A DNA stretch of 64,000 bases, taken from positions 1,302,001-1,366,000 of the forward strand of contig JAJHTX010000005.1 in NCBI GenBank assembly GCA_032164295.1, read 5' to 3'. The DNA comes from Inonotus obliquus (lineage: Eukaryota; Basidiomycota; Agaricomycetes; Hymenochaetales; Hymenochaetaceae). The notes beneath the pieces are model-generated. The model was not told where the DNA came from. It saw only the letters and a program-made list of their open reading frames with translations, and made no database searches. Both the position numbers and the translations under genes were made by a program. Shown piece after piece: positions 37,858 to 48,978 of this stretch; position 1 is the stretch's first letter, and each line of letters begins with the position of its first letter.

Positions 37858-37866
37858 CTATATAAG
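37858..37866. promoter_or_regulatory. TATA-like element between H6 and P6
   Basis: CTATATAAG, 61 nt upstream of the H6 start codon and 98 nt upstream of the P6 start codon; identical in sequence and position to the element between H5 and P5. Confidence 0.5.
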
Positions 37867-37963
37867 ATGAATCACGGTACTTACATAAGGTTTCCTGGCG
37901 GTTAGTGCATGGGCTACGCATGTAAGACATATCAGAAGCCTCCTACTCTCACTCCGGCCTCAT

Positions 37964-39422
37964 ATGGGACTTCTGCGCTCAATCATCGCTCTAGTTCTCA
38001 ACACACTCTTCCCATCGGGCTATTATTACAAACTATTGACGTGAGTTGAACTGCTGAAAGTGGGGCGATATACTGAGTCTGGGACAATAGCGAAGACGAA
38101 GTCAACGAGGACACCAGCATGACTGCCGACAGGAGTTACGAAACAACAGCTGGATCACCTCACTCGCCTGTCTTCGAGCCACAACCAAGACGTCGGTCGT
38201 GCAGAGGTAGCCGGGCTGATGGCGAGGCAGCGTTGAATCGGTATGGCAAATTGATTTCGTGCAACAAGCATGGAGCTTTAACTTGTCCTTGAAAACAGAC
38301 GCTCTTTGTATCAACAGAGCATTGAGCAACTTCAGAAATTTGTACGACCAGGAAAAAGTACTGCAAGCAGGCATCGCGAAGAGGGGAAAACACGACGTGA
38401 AAGTCACCGGAACTCACCGAACCTTCCAAAAGTGGAGGAGACAACACGTGTCCAACCTCCTCCTCAACTTCAAATTGACCGCAGCAAACGCTTGTTTCAA
38501 GACAAACTCGACGAATGCTCAGAAACGGACGTTATCAGACAATGCCAATCGCTGAACGAGAAAATCAATAATATTGCCTTTTCCTTGGTGGATGAATGGA
38601 CACAGGCCCCGTCCATCCCGCGAAGGTTTCTTTTATACTTACGGTCAGACTCGGACGACACATCGAATCTGCAAAGTATCATCGGAAATGCGCTTTACAA
38701 TGCCATCAAGCACGCACGATCATCTCCGCCATCCGATGATATACAGAGGCTGGTAACAGATACTCTTCAGACCTCGGCGATTGCCGTTACGGCCTACATC
38801 ATTTCGACCTTGTTAAGTCCAGGCCTTTCTCGCAAGAGCAACGGTGAAATGCATGGGGTTTTCAGAAACATGCTTCGCAACGGTGAGCTAGCATCATCCT
38901 GATAAAGGACTATGAAGAAGAGTAATCGACCTTTTGAAGAGCCTTTGGCTTCGGCCCTTCGCTGGAGAGCTCTTGCTTACAAGCATTCAACAACGTCATT
39001 GAATCCGTCGACTATGCAGTATCAAGAAGCACTGTCAGGAAATTTTCAAGCCATATTCATCACAGCCGGTGAGAGAAACTCGTCAAATTTTCTCGCAAGA
39101 ATTCCAGCCGCTGTGAAAGCGAGCGAGATAATTGAATCAGCTCTCGTGTTGTCGGAAATGCTCAAGACAAAGGTTTTTTCGGTCCTTCTGGATGTGTACG
39201 CGGTGCCATCGGGGATGTATTTTCGCGAGGATACAATGGATGTTGATTCGAAAAAGTCGACGAGGAATCGCCGCGTTCTGTGTACGCTTGAATTAGGTCT
39301 TCATGAGGTAACACCTCAATTTGAACAGGCAAGGATTCTTTTAAAGCCAAAGGTCGCATTGGAGGTAAGTAGGGCCATTCCTACTGTTGATTACATTCTT
39401 ACGTGGAATGTCCTAGGAATAA
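37964..39422 (+). CDS. P6: membrane-anchored partner protein, type I (unknown family)
   Basis: Five exons close in phase: 37964-38040, 38091-38240, 38299-38882, 38940-39364, 39417-39422, giving 413 residues. The N-terminus MGLLRSIIALVLNTLFPSG is a short hydrophobic anchor, followed by an acidic/Ser/Arg-rich linker, a Gln-rich helix (YQQSIEQLQKF), then the conserved part RLFQDKLDECSETDVI, LNEKINNIAFSLVDEW, NGEMHGVF, EPLASALRWRALAYKH, IIESALVLSEMLKTKVFSVLLDVYA and CTLELGLHEV. The 58-nt intron 38241-38298 (GTATGG donor) is needed to bypass stops. The last tiny exon (Glu-stop) is tentative. No known domain. Type I proteins lack the CWNRF exon of P7-P9. Confidence 0.72.
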
Positions 39423-39830
39423 TTGTCCGTACTCGGCGTGGCTTGCCTGTACCTGAGCATCTCGAGTTGTTTTACATATCTAATGCAACTACCAGAGGGT
39501 GCTGTATGCTTTCCCCCCTTCGTGTATCTCCGAAATCACGTCTCGCTGTCGTTCATCGTTTATGTGGAATCATGTAGGAGAATGATCAATGTTATATAAT
39601 AGTATTGTTTCGGGATATAAGTCAAAGAGTAAGAAATGGAATACTGCCAGCCGCAAAGGAGGTGACAAGCAATAGTGTACTACTTTAGCGAACCTGGAAG
39701 GTGTAAGGATCGCATTAGCTATTGTTAGTCGCAGAAGTTCAATTGAGCCAGTCAATCTTAACGGGTCCGCTGAGGTGGTGGGAGGACGGATGAGACGCCC
39801 GCGTTACGAGTCATTGAATTGTAAAACTTA
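39423..39830. other. Convergent spacer between P6 and H7
   Basis: 3' flanks of two convergent genes; no supported gene. Confidence 0.5.
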
Positions 39831-42242
39831 CTACTTGACAACTCCCTGTGACCATTCATCAGCATTTATCAACTTATCTCAAGACAAACGAGATACTGAC
39901 TTTATCAACCCACTTGATCCTAGCCTCGACCTCCGTAGTTCCGAATTTCAATTCGATATCAAAGGATACGCTCCAATAGGGTCCAAGAAAGGGAGTAAGG
40001 AAAGTCTCAAGTATGGTCGATGAAGTCGTCGGCTCGCGACACAAAGTTGAGAGATCTGCCTCCAGTCTACAGATCGTCCGGAATTTATCTACAAGAGAAA
40101 TCAGCAATTTTCAGCTATTTCGAGGTCTTTCCTTGACCGACCCTTGTTCTCGTTATACCAGTACGGCACCGGAGGATCTCCATCATAACAGAGTAGTTCC
40201 GTGGTGTATTGTGCGGCCCTCTCCTTGGAAAAGAATCTTTGACTATAGCTTCTCGTGAAGGTCTTCCCTACGTCGAGTGACGTGCCCTGCGAAGATAGTT
40301 ATTGCTCTTTTCAGAAAATACCATCATGCGCGAAAAAGCAACATGGACATACTTTCTGTGCGATAACGTCGAATATCGGACCGACGAAGGTGCCGTTGGA
40401 CCTGTGCTCCATGAACTCGGGTTTGCTCCGATGGTCAGAGCGATTGGAATCGAAGCGAGTGTAACAGTCCGTTCCATACGACGTCGGGCAAACTCGAGAG
40501 ACAACCATCCCATCAATATAATGCCAGACGGCTCCATTTGCCACTGCTTTGGACCTGGAGCATATAGTCAGGATTTGGCGTACTAGATCTCACTGAACTA
40601 CCGGGCGTAACGTACAAATTTGTATCCGGTGTTTGTATGGGCGTTCCACTTTGTTCAAAAGCCCTTCGAAGCTCTTTCAGGAGAAAAGCGCTTGAACCGA
40701 AGCCCCCTACCAACCAAACGGGCTATGCAAATTGTGTTAATAAAGGTGGACTTGGAGTGAACAGACCATTTGATATACCGTGGTCCTTTCATCACTGCGA
40801 CTTGAAGCGAACTGCCCACGGATGGAATCAATAATCTCAGAAATGGAATCATCAAAACATTCGGCCAATTCTTCCCTGTGTCTCCATTATACATTTGGTG
40901 TCTGTTCATCAAATCACGGTGACGCACCGTTTCAATAGAAGATAGCCCGCAGATATGCCCAACTTCGAATTCGTGTCTCGTCGCCCGCCGATTTTCAGCA
41001 AGCCGTCTTCTTCACCAGTGAACTGGCGCTTGGTATTTGGTTCAAATTCGTCACTAATGAACCCATCAATTGTTTCTTTGTCATCGTAACTCGAGTTTGC
41101 CAGCCGCCCTATAAAATGTGGTTAGTGCTATGACTACTCTTCTAGGCGCTGTCAGTCGTACTAAGGAGCAGGTCCCTGGCACGCATGTTGACGAATACGG
41201 CACCAGCAAAGCGACCTTCCAGAGGTCAGTACACAAACATAGCGAGGCGATTACAAGGCCTACAATCCGGTGCTGTGCATTCTTTGAGTTGTAGGGGTGA
41301 TGTTCCAACAACCTCAAAGGTGGTCATATCTACAGTTCCTCCTCCGGCATCAGCTATCATGAAGCGAAAGCCTCGCTAGGCATCCATTAATCATCAGTAT
41401 TCGTCATTATTCGATTTGGCTAGGAGTACCTTTAAGGTATCTGTCCCCAAACCACCTTGTAGACAGGCTAAAGCGCTCGCTTCCCCCTCAGTGACGAATT
41501 TAATTCGACCACGGCCGTCCGGAGTGTCCGGAACTAGACCAGCCAATATCGCGCTAGTTCGGTATCGCTGTTGTGACAATCCTGACCAGCCATTGGGATG
41601 ACCGAGGACATAAATCGCGTCATCTTTGACCTGATTCCAAAGATCATTCTCGCCCACGTGGTGCATGGATATATACCGGGCGGTTTCATCGATGAGATAG
41701 CGTAAGAAATCGGCCATGACCTCTTCGGCGGATTTCCCTTCCGGAAGGTCACCGACTTTGAGCCCATTGGTTTCTAGATGCTGACCAGGAGGGCGAAGAT
41801 GCATTTTGAAACTGGAAATTGAAGACGTTGGATCGAACTACGTAAATGAGAAGGACGAGAAGGAAGTCTTACTGTTCAGCTTTGAACCAGTTTTTCTCAT
41901 GGCATTCTCCTATCACCATATCTCTCGTGGTAGCAGCGCCGATCGCTTTCGGCGCAGCATAATCGTCGAGGTCATAAAATATTACTGACGGGATCTTACT
42001 ATCCCCTACAGACTGATCCGAAAACCTGAGAATCGAAACGATGTTAGTAACATGTGTACCAAGTTAAATTATGCACAAAATACACACTTCGTGACGGCCT
42101 GGACCTCCGGCACCTGGTTCGGTCGGAGTATGGCGTAAGAGACACCACTGAATGTGGTACCGACATCAATACCAATTACGATTGCCGTCTTCTTCCCAGA
42201 GTAACGCCGTGTTCGAAGCGATTGGACATCGTATGAAGCCAT
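39831..42242 (-). CDS. H7: Hsp70-like ATPase, HSPA12 type, type II
   Basis: Type II copy, closer to H8 and H9 on the far side of the window than to its neighbour H6. Start MASYDVQSLRTRRYSG (ATG 42242), then GIDVGTTFSGVSYAIL. Phosphate-2 reads MIADAGGGTVDMTTFEVVG, followed by LQLKECTAPDC; adenosine segment PVWLVGGFGSSAFLL; then an intron in front of SKAVANGAVWHYID. The C-terminus is FDIELKFGTTEVEARIKW and a final exon GVVK (stop 39831-39833). All introns seen use GT-AG. The exons are unbroken. P7 is its divergent partner with a longer intergenic gap (336 bp). Confidence 0.83.
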
Positions 42243-42578
42243 TGCTGAGTCTACTCAGTGCTGTCTGAATTCAACCCGGGGATTGAGCATGCTCTTTAAG
42301 CCTTATGAACTTGAGGCTGCCGGTCATCGAGCACTCGCGGCTGGGTGAATAGAAGGTCAGTTTGTTCAGGTTGCATCCCGGACTACATGCACAAGACATG
42401 CGTTTCATACATCAAAGCAGTGCAATAGCTCAGCTTATATACAAGAAGGTGAGTTTGTGACTTAACATTCCTACCTTGCGCCTCCGATTCTGTTTTAGAC
42501 TTCGCCATCGCCGAAGGCGACAGTAAGGTGAGGTCCCCACTTTGGCATTACTAGAAGTTTATTAAGACATCTGCAGTA
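42243..42578. promoter_or_regulatory. Bidirectional promoter region H7/P7
   Basis: 336 bp between outward-facing start codons. TTATATAC with TATATA at 42436-42441 is 138 nt upstream of the P7 ATG. Type II pairs have gaps of about 310-350 bp against 160-190 bp in type I pairs. Confidence 0.5.
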
Positions 42579-44511
42579 ATGGTTGCGCTAGATGTCTCAC
42601 GCTTCACTCCCAGAAAGCAAGCAAGGGTGTTGTGGAGTTGTTGCCGGGACGGAGTCAAATATCTCGTTGCCCTTTTGTTTGGATTCGCGTGCCTTATCCT
42701 CTTGTTGCTTATGCACCCATGCACCTCTAGAGGTGTGGTCAAGGGCAATGATGAGCAAGAAGACACCTCACGAGACGAGGCCGGAGACCTGGAGTCACAG
42801 ACAGGGCATGCAGTAGCGGGCAGCGAGCCACAAAGGAGAAGCTCGGAAGAAATGAGGGGAGACAACAAACCTTCGCATGTAAGGTGCAGGTATGAATTCG
42901 CGTAGTCTCGAAGCTTACGGAACACGTGCAGGCAGACGGAGATGAGCGTCTATCGATCGTGAAGAGAACTCAAGAGATCGGAGTTCATGAGGCTTCCGAA
43001 CCTGCGAATACGGGTGACGGTGCCTCTAGCAAGGCTCCAGACAAGAAGACCGATCATGGTTTGCCAGTTGATACCAGTGCTTCGGATGGCGAGGGTATTA
43101 TTATCGCTGCAAGAAAGATAGAACTGAGGACGACTCACGAAATAGAAGGAACAAATGCGAGGGCAGGACAGGGCAGCATGAATGCAGGTCCTGCACGACA
43201 ACAGTTGCTTGGTGTATCTCCAAAGAGACTGGCAGTGACTACTACGCGGGGCGAAGCTGAAGAACAGGTTGGTGCCGTAAAAGCTGAAAGTCAAGACTAC
43301 AACGTGTCGAGCACCGAACCGCGACGGAAGAGCGAGGCTAATAACGTAACAAGGGGCACGAATGATGAAAACCGCGAGTCACAATTGGCGACATCCGTTA
43401 CTTTCGAAAGTGAAACTGCCAGGTACTTCTTCCTGAACAGAACCGACGTGTACACGGAGAAAGAGATCATAGGTTGGACAGCGTCGCTGAATTCTCGGAT
43501 CAACAGCCTTTCCGCGCACCTGATCAACGAGCTAACGAAGGTATCTCCAGACTCGAATCGCGAGGTTGGAGACGAGCCACGAATGTCGGAACTCGTCAAG
43601 AGGAGCCTAGGAGCACGCCTTTACACGGAACTCGTTGAGACTCGCGGAGTTTCGTCAACCGATGACGCTTCTGCCTCCATCCATGACAGTCTTGATGCAT
43701 GGCAAACAAGTTGCATCCACCTTGCAATGAAGCCCATGTTGTTCGGGTTCAGTCTGAGAACTGCGGAGGAGATCAATGAAGTCCTTCGTCAAATGACACG
43801 ATGCGGTTCGTCCACTTTTGTCACGAAAGAAACATAAGACGTGCGCTGATCGACGTGCCTAGAGCCCGACTTGGCTCAATGCTGGAACCAAATTCGGTCA
43901 ATTCACTCGCAACGTATCGATAACCAAGTTATCCAGACACTCATCCATGACATATGCCCTTTTCAGCACACGGGACTGATAGATACGCGCAGTTGCGCTA
44001 TACTCGAATACATCTACCAGCGGAACTTGATCACTGGTGAGCATCCGGTTCATACAGGAAAGTAAATGAGACTCTGACCATAGAAGCGGAACAAGGGAGA
44101 CAGGTCGCAATGCACTGGCGAGCTCTGCTGCACAAGCATGAACTTGGGCTCGCTTCCTACACAGCCGCGATCAAACGAACAGAAGATGTGCTCCGTCGCG
44201 GCATTCTCCATATCTTCACACTTGCTGGCTTCGTGCTTCCAAGGCCAGAAAGGTTCCGCGATAGGGTAGAGAAGATCGTCAAAGAGGCGGCCACCCTTGC
44301 GGAACGCGTGAAGACAGGCGTGTTTTCGCAGACAATTGAAACTTTCGTAGTCGAACCTGGTAGCGCATTTGACAAGGATCGTATGAAACCAGCCGAAGAG
44401 GGTGACTCCGACGAAGTGAAGTGCACAATACAACTTGGGCTTCATGGAAACGACCCTGAGGGACAAGGCAGATACCTGCTCGTTCCGGAAGTTTTACTCG
44501 TCTATACATAG
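42579..44511 (+). CDS. P7: membrane-anchored partner protein, type II (unknown family)
   Basis: Four exons (42579-42878, 42932-43805, 43863-44036, 44084-44511) close in phase and give 591 residues. A clear transmembrane segment lies at about residues 27-47 (YLVALLFGFACLILLLLM). A long polar linker follows (residues 50-230, rich in Glu, Ser, Thr, Arg). Conserved part: ARYFFLNRTDVYTEKEI, LNSRINSLSAHLINEL, TSCIHLAMKPMLFG, EEINEVLRQM, then exon 3 with EPDLAQCWNQIR and exon 4 with AMHWRALLHKHELGLASY, KEAATLAERVKTGVFSQTIETFVV and CTIQLGLHG. Membrane anchoring with a large polar domain on one side is inferred; family unknown. Divergent from H7. Confidence 0.78.
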
Positions 44512-44845
44512 TGTGCTGGGCTCTGAGCGACCAATCAGTCCATGTTGAGTAGTTACCGTATAGTTCTGCTATATTTCACTTTTCCTTGCTCTCGCGTGAT
44601 TTGCGAAACAAACTGTGTTGTACGTTGACCGTGCACGAGAATCTTCCCTCCTAGACAAGCCCAGGAGGAGGACCTGACTAGAGGATTGGATCAGGAGAAG
44701 TGTGGAAAAGAAATTCCAAAAGAACACTTTAATCGGCTGCGGGCCGTATCTTTCCATAAAAGGTCAATTTGTGATCCTGACTCGCTAGCCGACCGAGCCG
44801 GGTTTGCGAGCGAGGCACTACTTTCATGCGACGACCACCACCACC
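44512..44845. other. Spacer at the right end of the left array half
   Basis: No gene supported. It contains the 3' flank of P7 and the probable promoter of the next gene. Confidence 0.45.
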
Positions 44846-47800
44846 ATGGTCAGCGTTGAGTCTCCCGCTCTTGTTGTCGCTACCGCTGGCGGGCCGGCTC
44901 AAGCCCTCAAGATGCCCGACGTTCGCGCTTCCAAACCAAGCGGCCATCTGAGCAACCGCAGTAGCTCGCTCTCGCGCCGTTCCCGCGTCAAACGAAAGAA
45001 TTCTCGTCACGGCGAGGACTCTTCTTCTGACGTTCTTTCCACATCTGGCGACATATCTAGCAGCCAACTCTTTGTCAAAATACCCTCTAATGAGACGCGC
45101 TCTGGCTCTTCTCCGAAGAGTCTGAGTGCTTTGGAGGTCAGTGTTCGCGTTTGCAAGGGCCTGGCGCGTCTTATCAACTTTTTCCTCTTTTGAACATAGA
45201 CTGGCGCACCACCTAGACCCCCGCGTTCTCCTCGACGTTTGCAAACAGATCCGCCTCTCGATACTGACAATGTAAATTCTAATCATCAGCGGATACCACG
45301 ACAGCGGACACGTAGTATCGATCCTTCAGCTTCCCGCCGTCCTGTGATGGACGACATTAGAGGCAGGGAGACTCGTTCAGAGAAGGACCAGCAGTGGAAA
45401 GGTCAACGCGTTAGTCTCCGTCATCTTTGTTTCTGTATGGTCCTTGTAACATTAATCTTTCTGTGATTTTTGGGCCATCGCAGTCGCGAGGCATGAGTTT
45501 ACCTAGGCATGCTTTTCGCAATGGATCCTTATCCGATTCTTCAGAACAGCCTAGTCCGCTGACTCCGAATGCGTTCATCGACACTCCCCCCATACCCGTG
45601 TTTACTTCCAACCGTCGTTTTCGTCACCAGGCGCACGACTCAGGAGTCACACAACAGTCGACGACTTCCAGCTCTATTTATCCAAAGTCCACTTCAACCG
45701 AAGGTTCTTATCCGTACCCTCCTTCTTTGCCCGCCCAGGATATGGACGATCGTCATATTATAACGGTTGATCCCGCGAATGACTCGCACCTGGACGCGCT
45801 TCATGAGATGGACGCTGATGAAGTCTCTTATCGCCTTCGTCTACTCATGCAAAACAACTATTATCTTCCTCCTGCTCATTCAAAGCCATTCAGTGAAATA
45901 CCCCCTCCGGATACCCAGAAGAGGTCGCCCGCTAAGGCACCCTCGCCAACGTTTTTCGACCTTTTCAAAGTTGTTAAGAAGAAAACTACAGCATCGACGG
46001 ATAACAGAGCTCATGCAACTGCTACGGTGCCTATTCTTAGAACGACGTCCGACTCTTCTACTTTATCTGGTCTTTTGCGCCCCCAACAACCTTCGGTTCC
46101 CACTCAGCGCACGCGCCCGGCGTTTACAGAGCCTCGGATACGCCAAGAGACGAAAGGCAGAGTGGTGGTAGTTCGCGAGCGCGTGGAGGATATTACAACC
46201 GTTGCCAAACAAGTAGAACAAGAATTAAAAGCGCGAGAGGCGGAGCGTCAAAGAAATGCCACTGATACCTCGCACTCCGATCAAATCCAAGCTCAATTTG
46301 TGGACCCCACAGATTCTGTGGACCTCCCTTTGGTCGGTTCAAGCGAATTCTTTGGGCCACAAGCAGCTTTGCTTCGCGGCATGGGAATTGACTCGTCGCT
46401 AGGAGCGGCTCTTTTAGCAGATCAATTGCCTCCATCGAGTCCAGGAGGATGGTCAGCCGAGTCGGAAGACGTCGCATGGAGAAAAGCGCTTCTACATGCA
46501 GCCGTTGATCATTCACTCAATAATTCATCGACTGAAACTCCCGTGCGTTCAACTACCAGCTCTAGCCAGCTTCGAACATCGGATCTTCCTTCTCCAACGG
46601 CACCTTCGACAGCACCTTCTATGCTTCCTCCATCTGTTACTTCTCTGGTGAGGAGTCTTCCGCCTCTGCCGTCACGACCCGCCGGACTTGCCAATAATGC
46701 CGGACCTTCAGAACAGCAGCAGAAAGATATCATTGGACAGCGCATTTTGAACTGTATTATAGACGAGCCCAACGGTGCTCAGATCGCGCCCCCCATCGAC
46801 TCGGATAGGTGTGACAAAGCCGAGCATGCTAACGGGATGGTCGCGGACGGGGTCAAAAATATTCATGGTTTACTTGTGGCTACCGACCCTGTCCGTGCGT
46901 CGTCTCCAACGATACCGACGATGCCGTTACAACCTCCTCCGAGACGATTGAATCTGGTATCCAGTGGTTCTTCGTCCGATTACGTGCCAGACAATGGTGA
47001 CAAGGAAGACGACTGCCCCCTTGTGGTCGATACCGGCGCCCCGCACGCTGAAGAAGACGCTACCCTTAGGCTTTCAGACGTCTACGAAACTCATGTTGGT
47101 TTGGCCGGTGCCTTTGGGAAGCTCACACCTCCGGGATCGCAACACAATTCAGTGACACTGCCTGCTGGTAAATCCGACCGGACGGAAGCATCGAAGCTAT
47201 CAGGGAGCTTCAGCACGACTAGCGGTTCGCATTATTCGGACGATGAAGCAGAACTCAGATCCTTCCATACTCCTCAGGAGCAGACGTTGGTGTCAACCGC
47301 AGTCGGATCTCGAGCATCGTTGGGGTCGCTTTCTGTGCCTCGCGAGTCTTATGAGTCGACCCAGCCTTCTCCAACAACTTCTGCATTCCGGGATGCTTAT
47401 GATCGAAGTAATTATGCTGGTAGTCCTGTCGATCACTCGGACGTAAACACTCTGGGGGATAATCCACGTGTCGCTTCTCGAACCTCCAACCTCAGCGATG
47501 CTCTCTATCCCGTCGTCAACCCGCCACCACGCGTGTCGTCTATGCTTGCATACAATCACATGAATCTTCAACGATCTCGTCGCGTAGATAACGGTTCGAG
47601 GCAGTTGCATGGCGATCTGGGGACTGGAAATAACTCGGCTGAGCTGGAAGAGCCGGGGACACCCACCGCTTTGCATGTTCCGAGGTTGACGGTGCAAGAC
47701 CTATTGAGATCAGGTGGCCAGTCGAGCTCTTACCCTGCTTCACCGATTTCGTTCTTCGATGCGGTTGAAATGCAGAGTCACGAAGATGAGGAGGAAGAAT

Positions 47801-48390
47801 CTTCTTCCGACTCAGATGACGATGAAGGAGAAGAGGAAGATGAAGATGACGCATCAATCATGAGCTCAAGCATGAGCGGATGCCAGAGTGATTCTGTTGC
47901 CGCTGATGCGCGAATTGGCTCCACACACAGCCTCGTGCATGACCAGAGGTACTCCATCGGATCTCTTATGCAGCATCGTAATGCTTCGTCGCCTCAGCTT
48001 GGCTCTCGCACATCCCCAAACGACCGAGGTTCTGGACTTGAGTATAACTCGATTGACCGATGGCGGGCAATTAGCAACGTCCCACGCTCACCTGTACGTC
48101 CTTCGTTCTGGATGAAGAAGCATGGCAAACACGATGTACTTCCGAACCCACCTCGGGTCTCGGAATCGACGGTTGATTGGCTGAAGCACGAGGAGGCGAA
48201 GGGGGCAAATATGGGTGCGAGGCGCCCTCAGACTGCAGGCTCGACAGTTGGTAGCAGTACTCACTCGGACCAACAAAGTCAACAGGATCCGTCTGTGAGC
48301 CGCCTGGATGGAATGCTCATCGAACATATGGAACGGGAGCGAGAGGTTTTGAAGCGAATCACAACAACAATTTCGAAATCATCATCTTGA
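44846..48390 (+). CDS. Large Ser/Pro-rich, largely disordered protein, unknown function
   Basis: Three exons (44846-45136, 45200-45409, 45484-48390) close in phase and give 1135 residues. The start is the ATG after a run of ACC codons, in a good context (CACCATGG). Composition is dominated by Ser, Pro, Thr, Asp and Glu. A short helix-prone segment occurs around VRERVEDITTVAKQVEQEL; near the C-terminus is a long acidic run (EDEEEESSSDSDDDEGE, about 47,787-47,850), then a better conserved-looking tail (DRWRAISNVPRSPVRPSFWM, WLKHEEAK) and a terminal helix (HMEREREVLKRITTTI). The tail could bind a partner; the rest looks disordered. No domain recognised. It is unrelated to the array genes that flank it. 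Confidence 0.8.
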
Positions 48391-48978
48391 GTCTTTTGCT
48401 TTTACTATTCATCATCCTACAGCTTTTTCACCTGTTGGACATTCATTTCCTTCCCCATTTTTGACGTATATACCCGGGCTCTCGGAGATACTTGACTTGC
48501 ATAATTCTACCTTTTCCACTTGATGTGCTTGTTCCCTTTCCCACTGACTCGCATTCTCACCACATTACATCATCTTTATCAAATTCTTCCAATCCAACTA
48601 AGCGTCTGTCCTTCCAAATCACACTCATTCATTCATTCCCTCTCCTTTTCTTTCCCGTACCCAATGAGGCATTGTGGAGGGTTGCATTTTCTGTCATTTA
48701 GTGTATTAATTGGTGACATTATTCCTTACTTATGTGCTATCGATCAGAAACTAGTACTTGGCATTCCAATAAATCTGACTGGTAAATTTTGAGGAGCTCT
48801 ACTGAGTGACTCGAAGCTGCACAGCACAGAGGATTATAATAATTGCCGTGTATGTACATATCCATATGTGCAGTGCTTAGTCGCCGTAAAGACCGCGCGG
48901 ATACCCATAATAATGTAATAATGCGTGCCGTTTGTCGCGTCCTCTCTTTCTCTTCCCTCTTTCATTCTTAAGCCATCC
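48391..48978. other. Spacer
   Basis: 3' region of the Ser/Pro-rich gene, pyrimidine-rich, then the promoter of the CS-domain gene. No gene supported. Confidence 0.5.

Noticed and set aside
38091..38298. Frameshift and stop (TAA) in P6 relative to P5
   Set aside because: A 58-nt GT-AG intron (38241-38298, GTATGG donor, CAG acceptor) removes the region and closes the phase with the downstream frame, so P6 can be intact.
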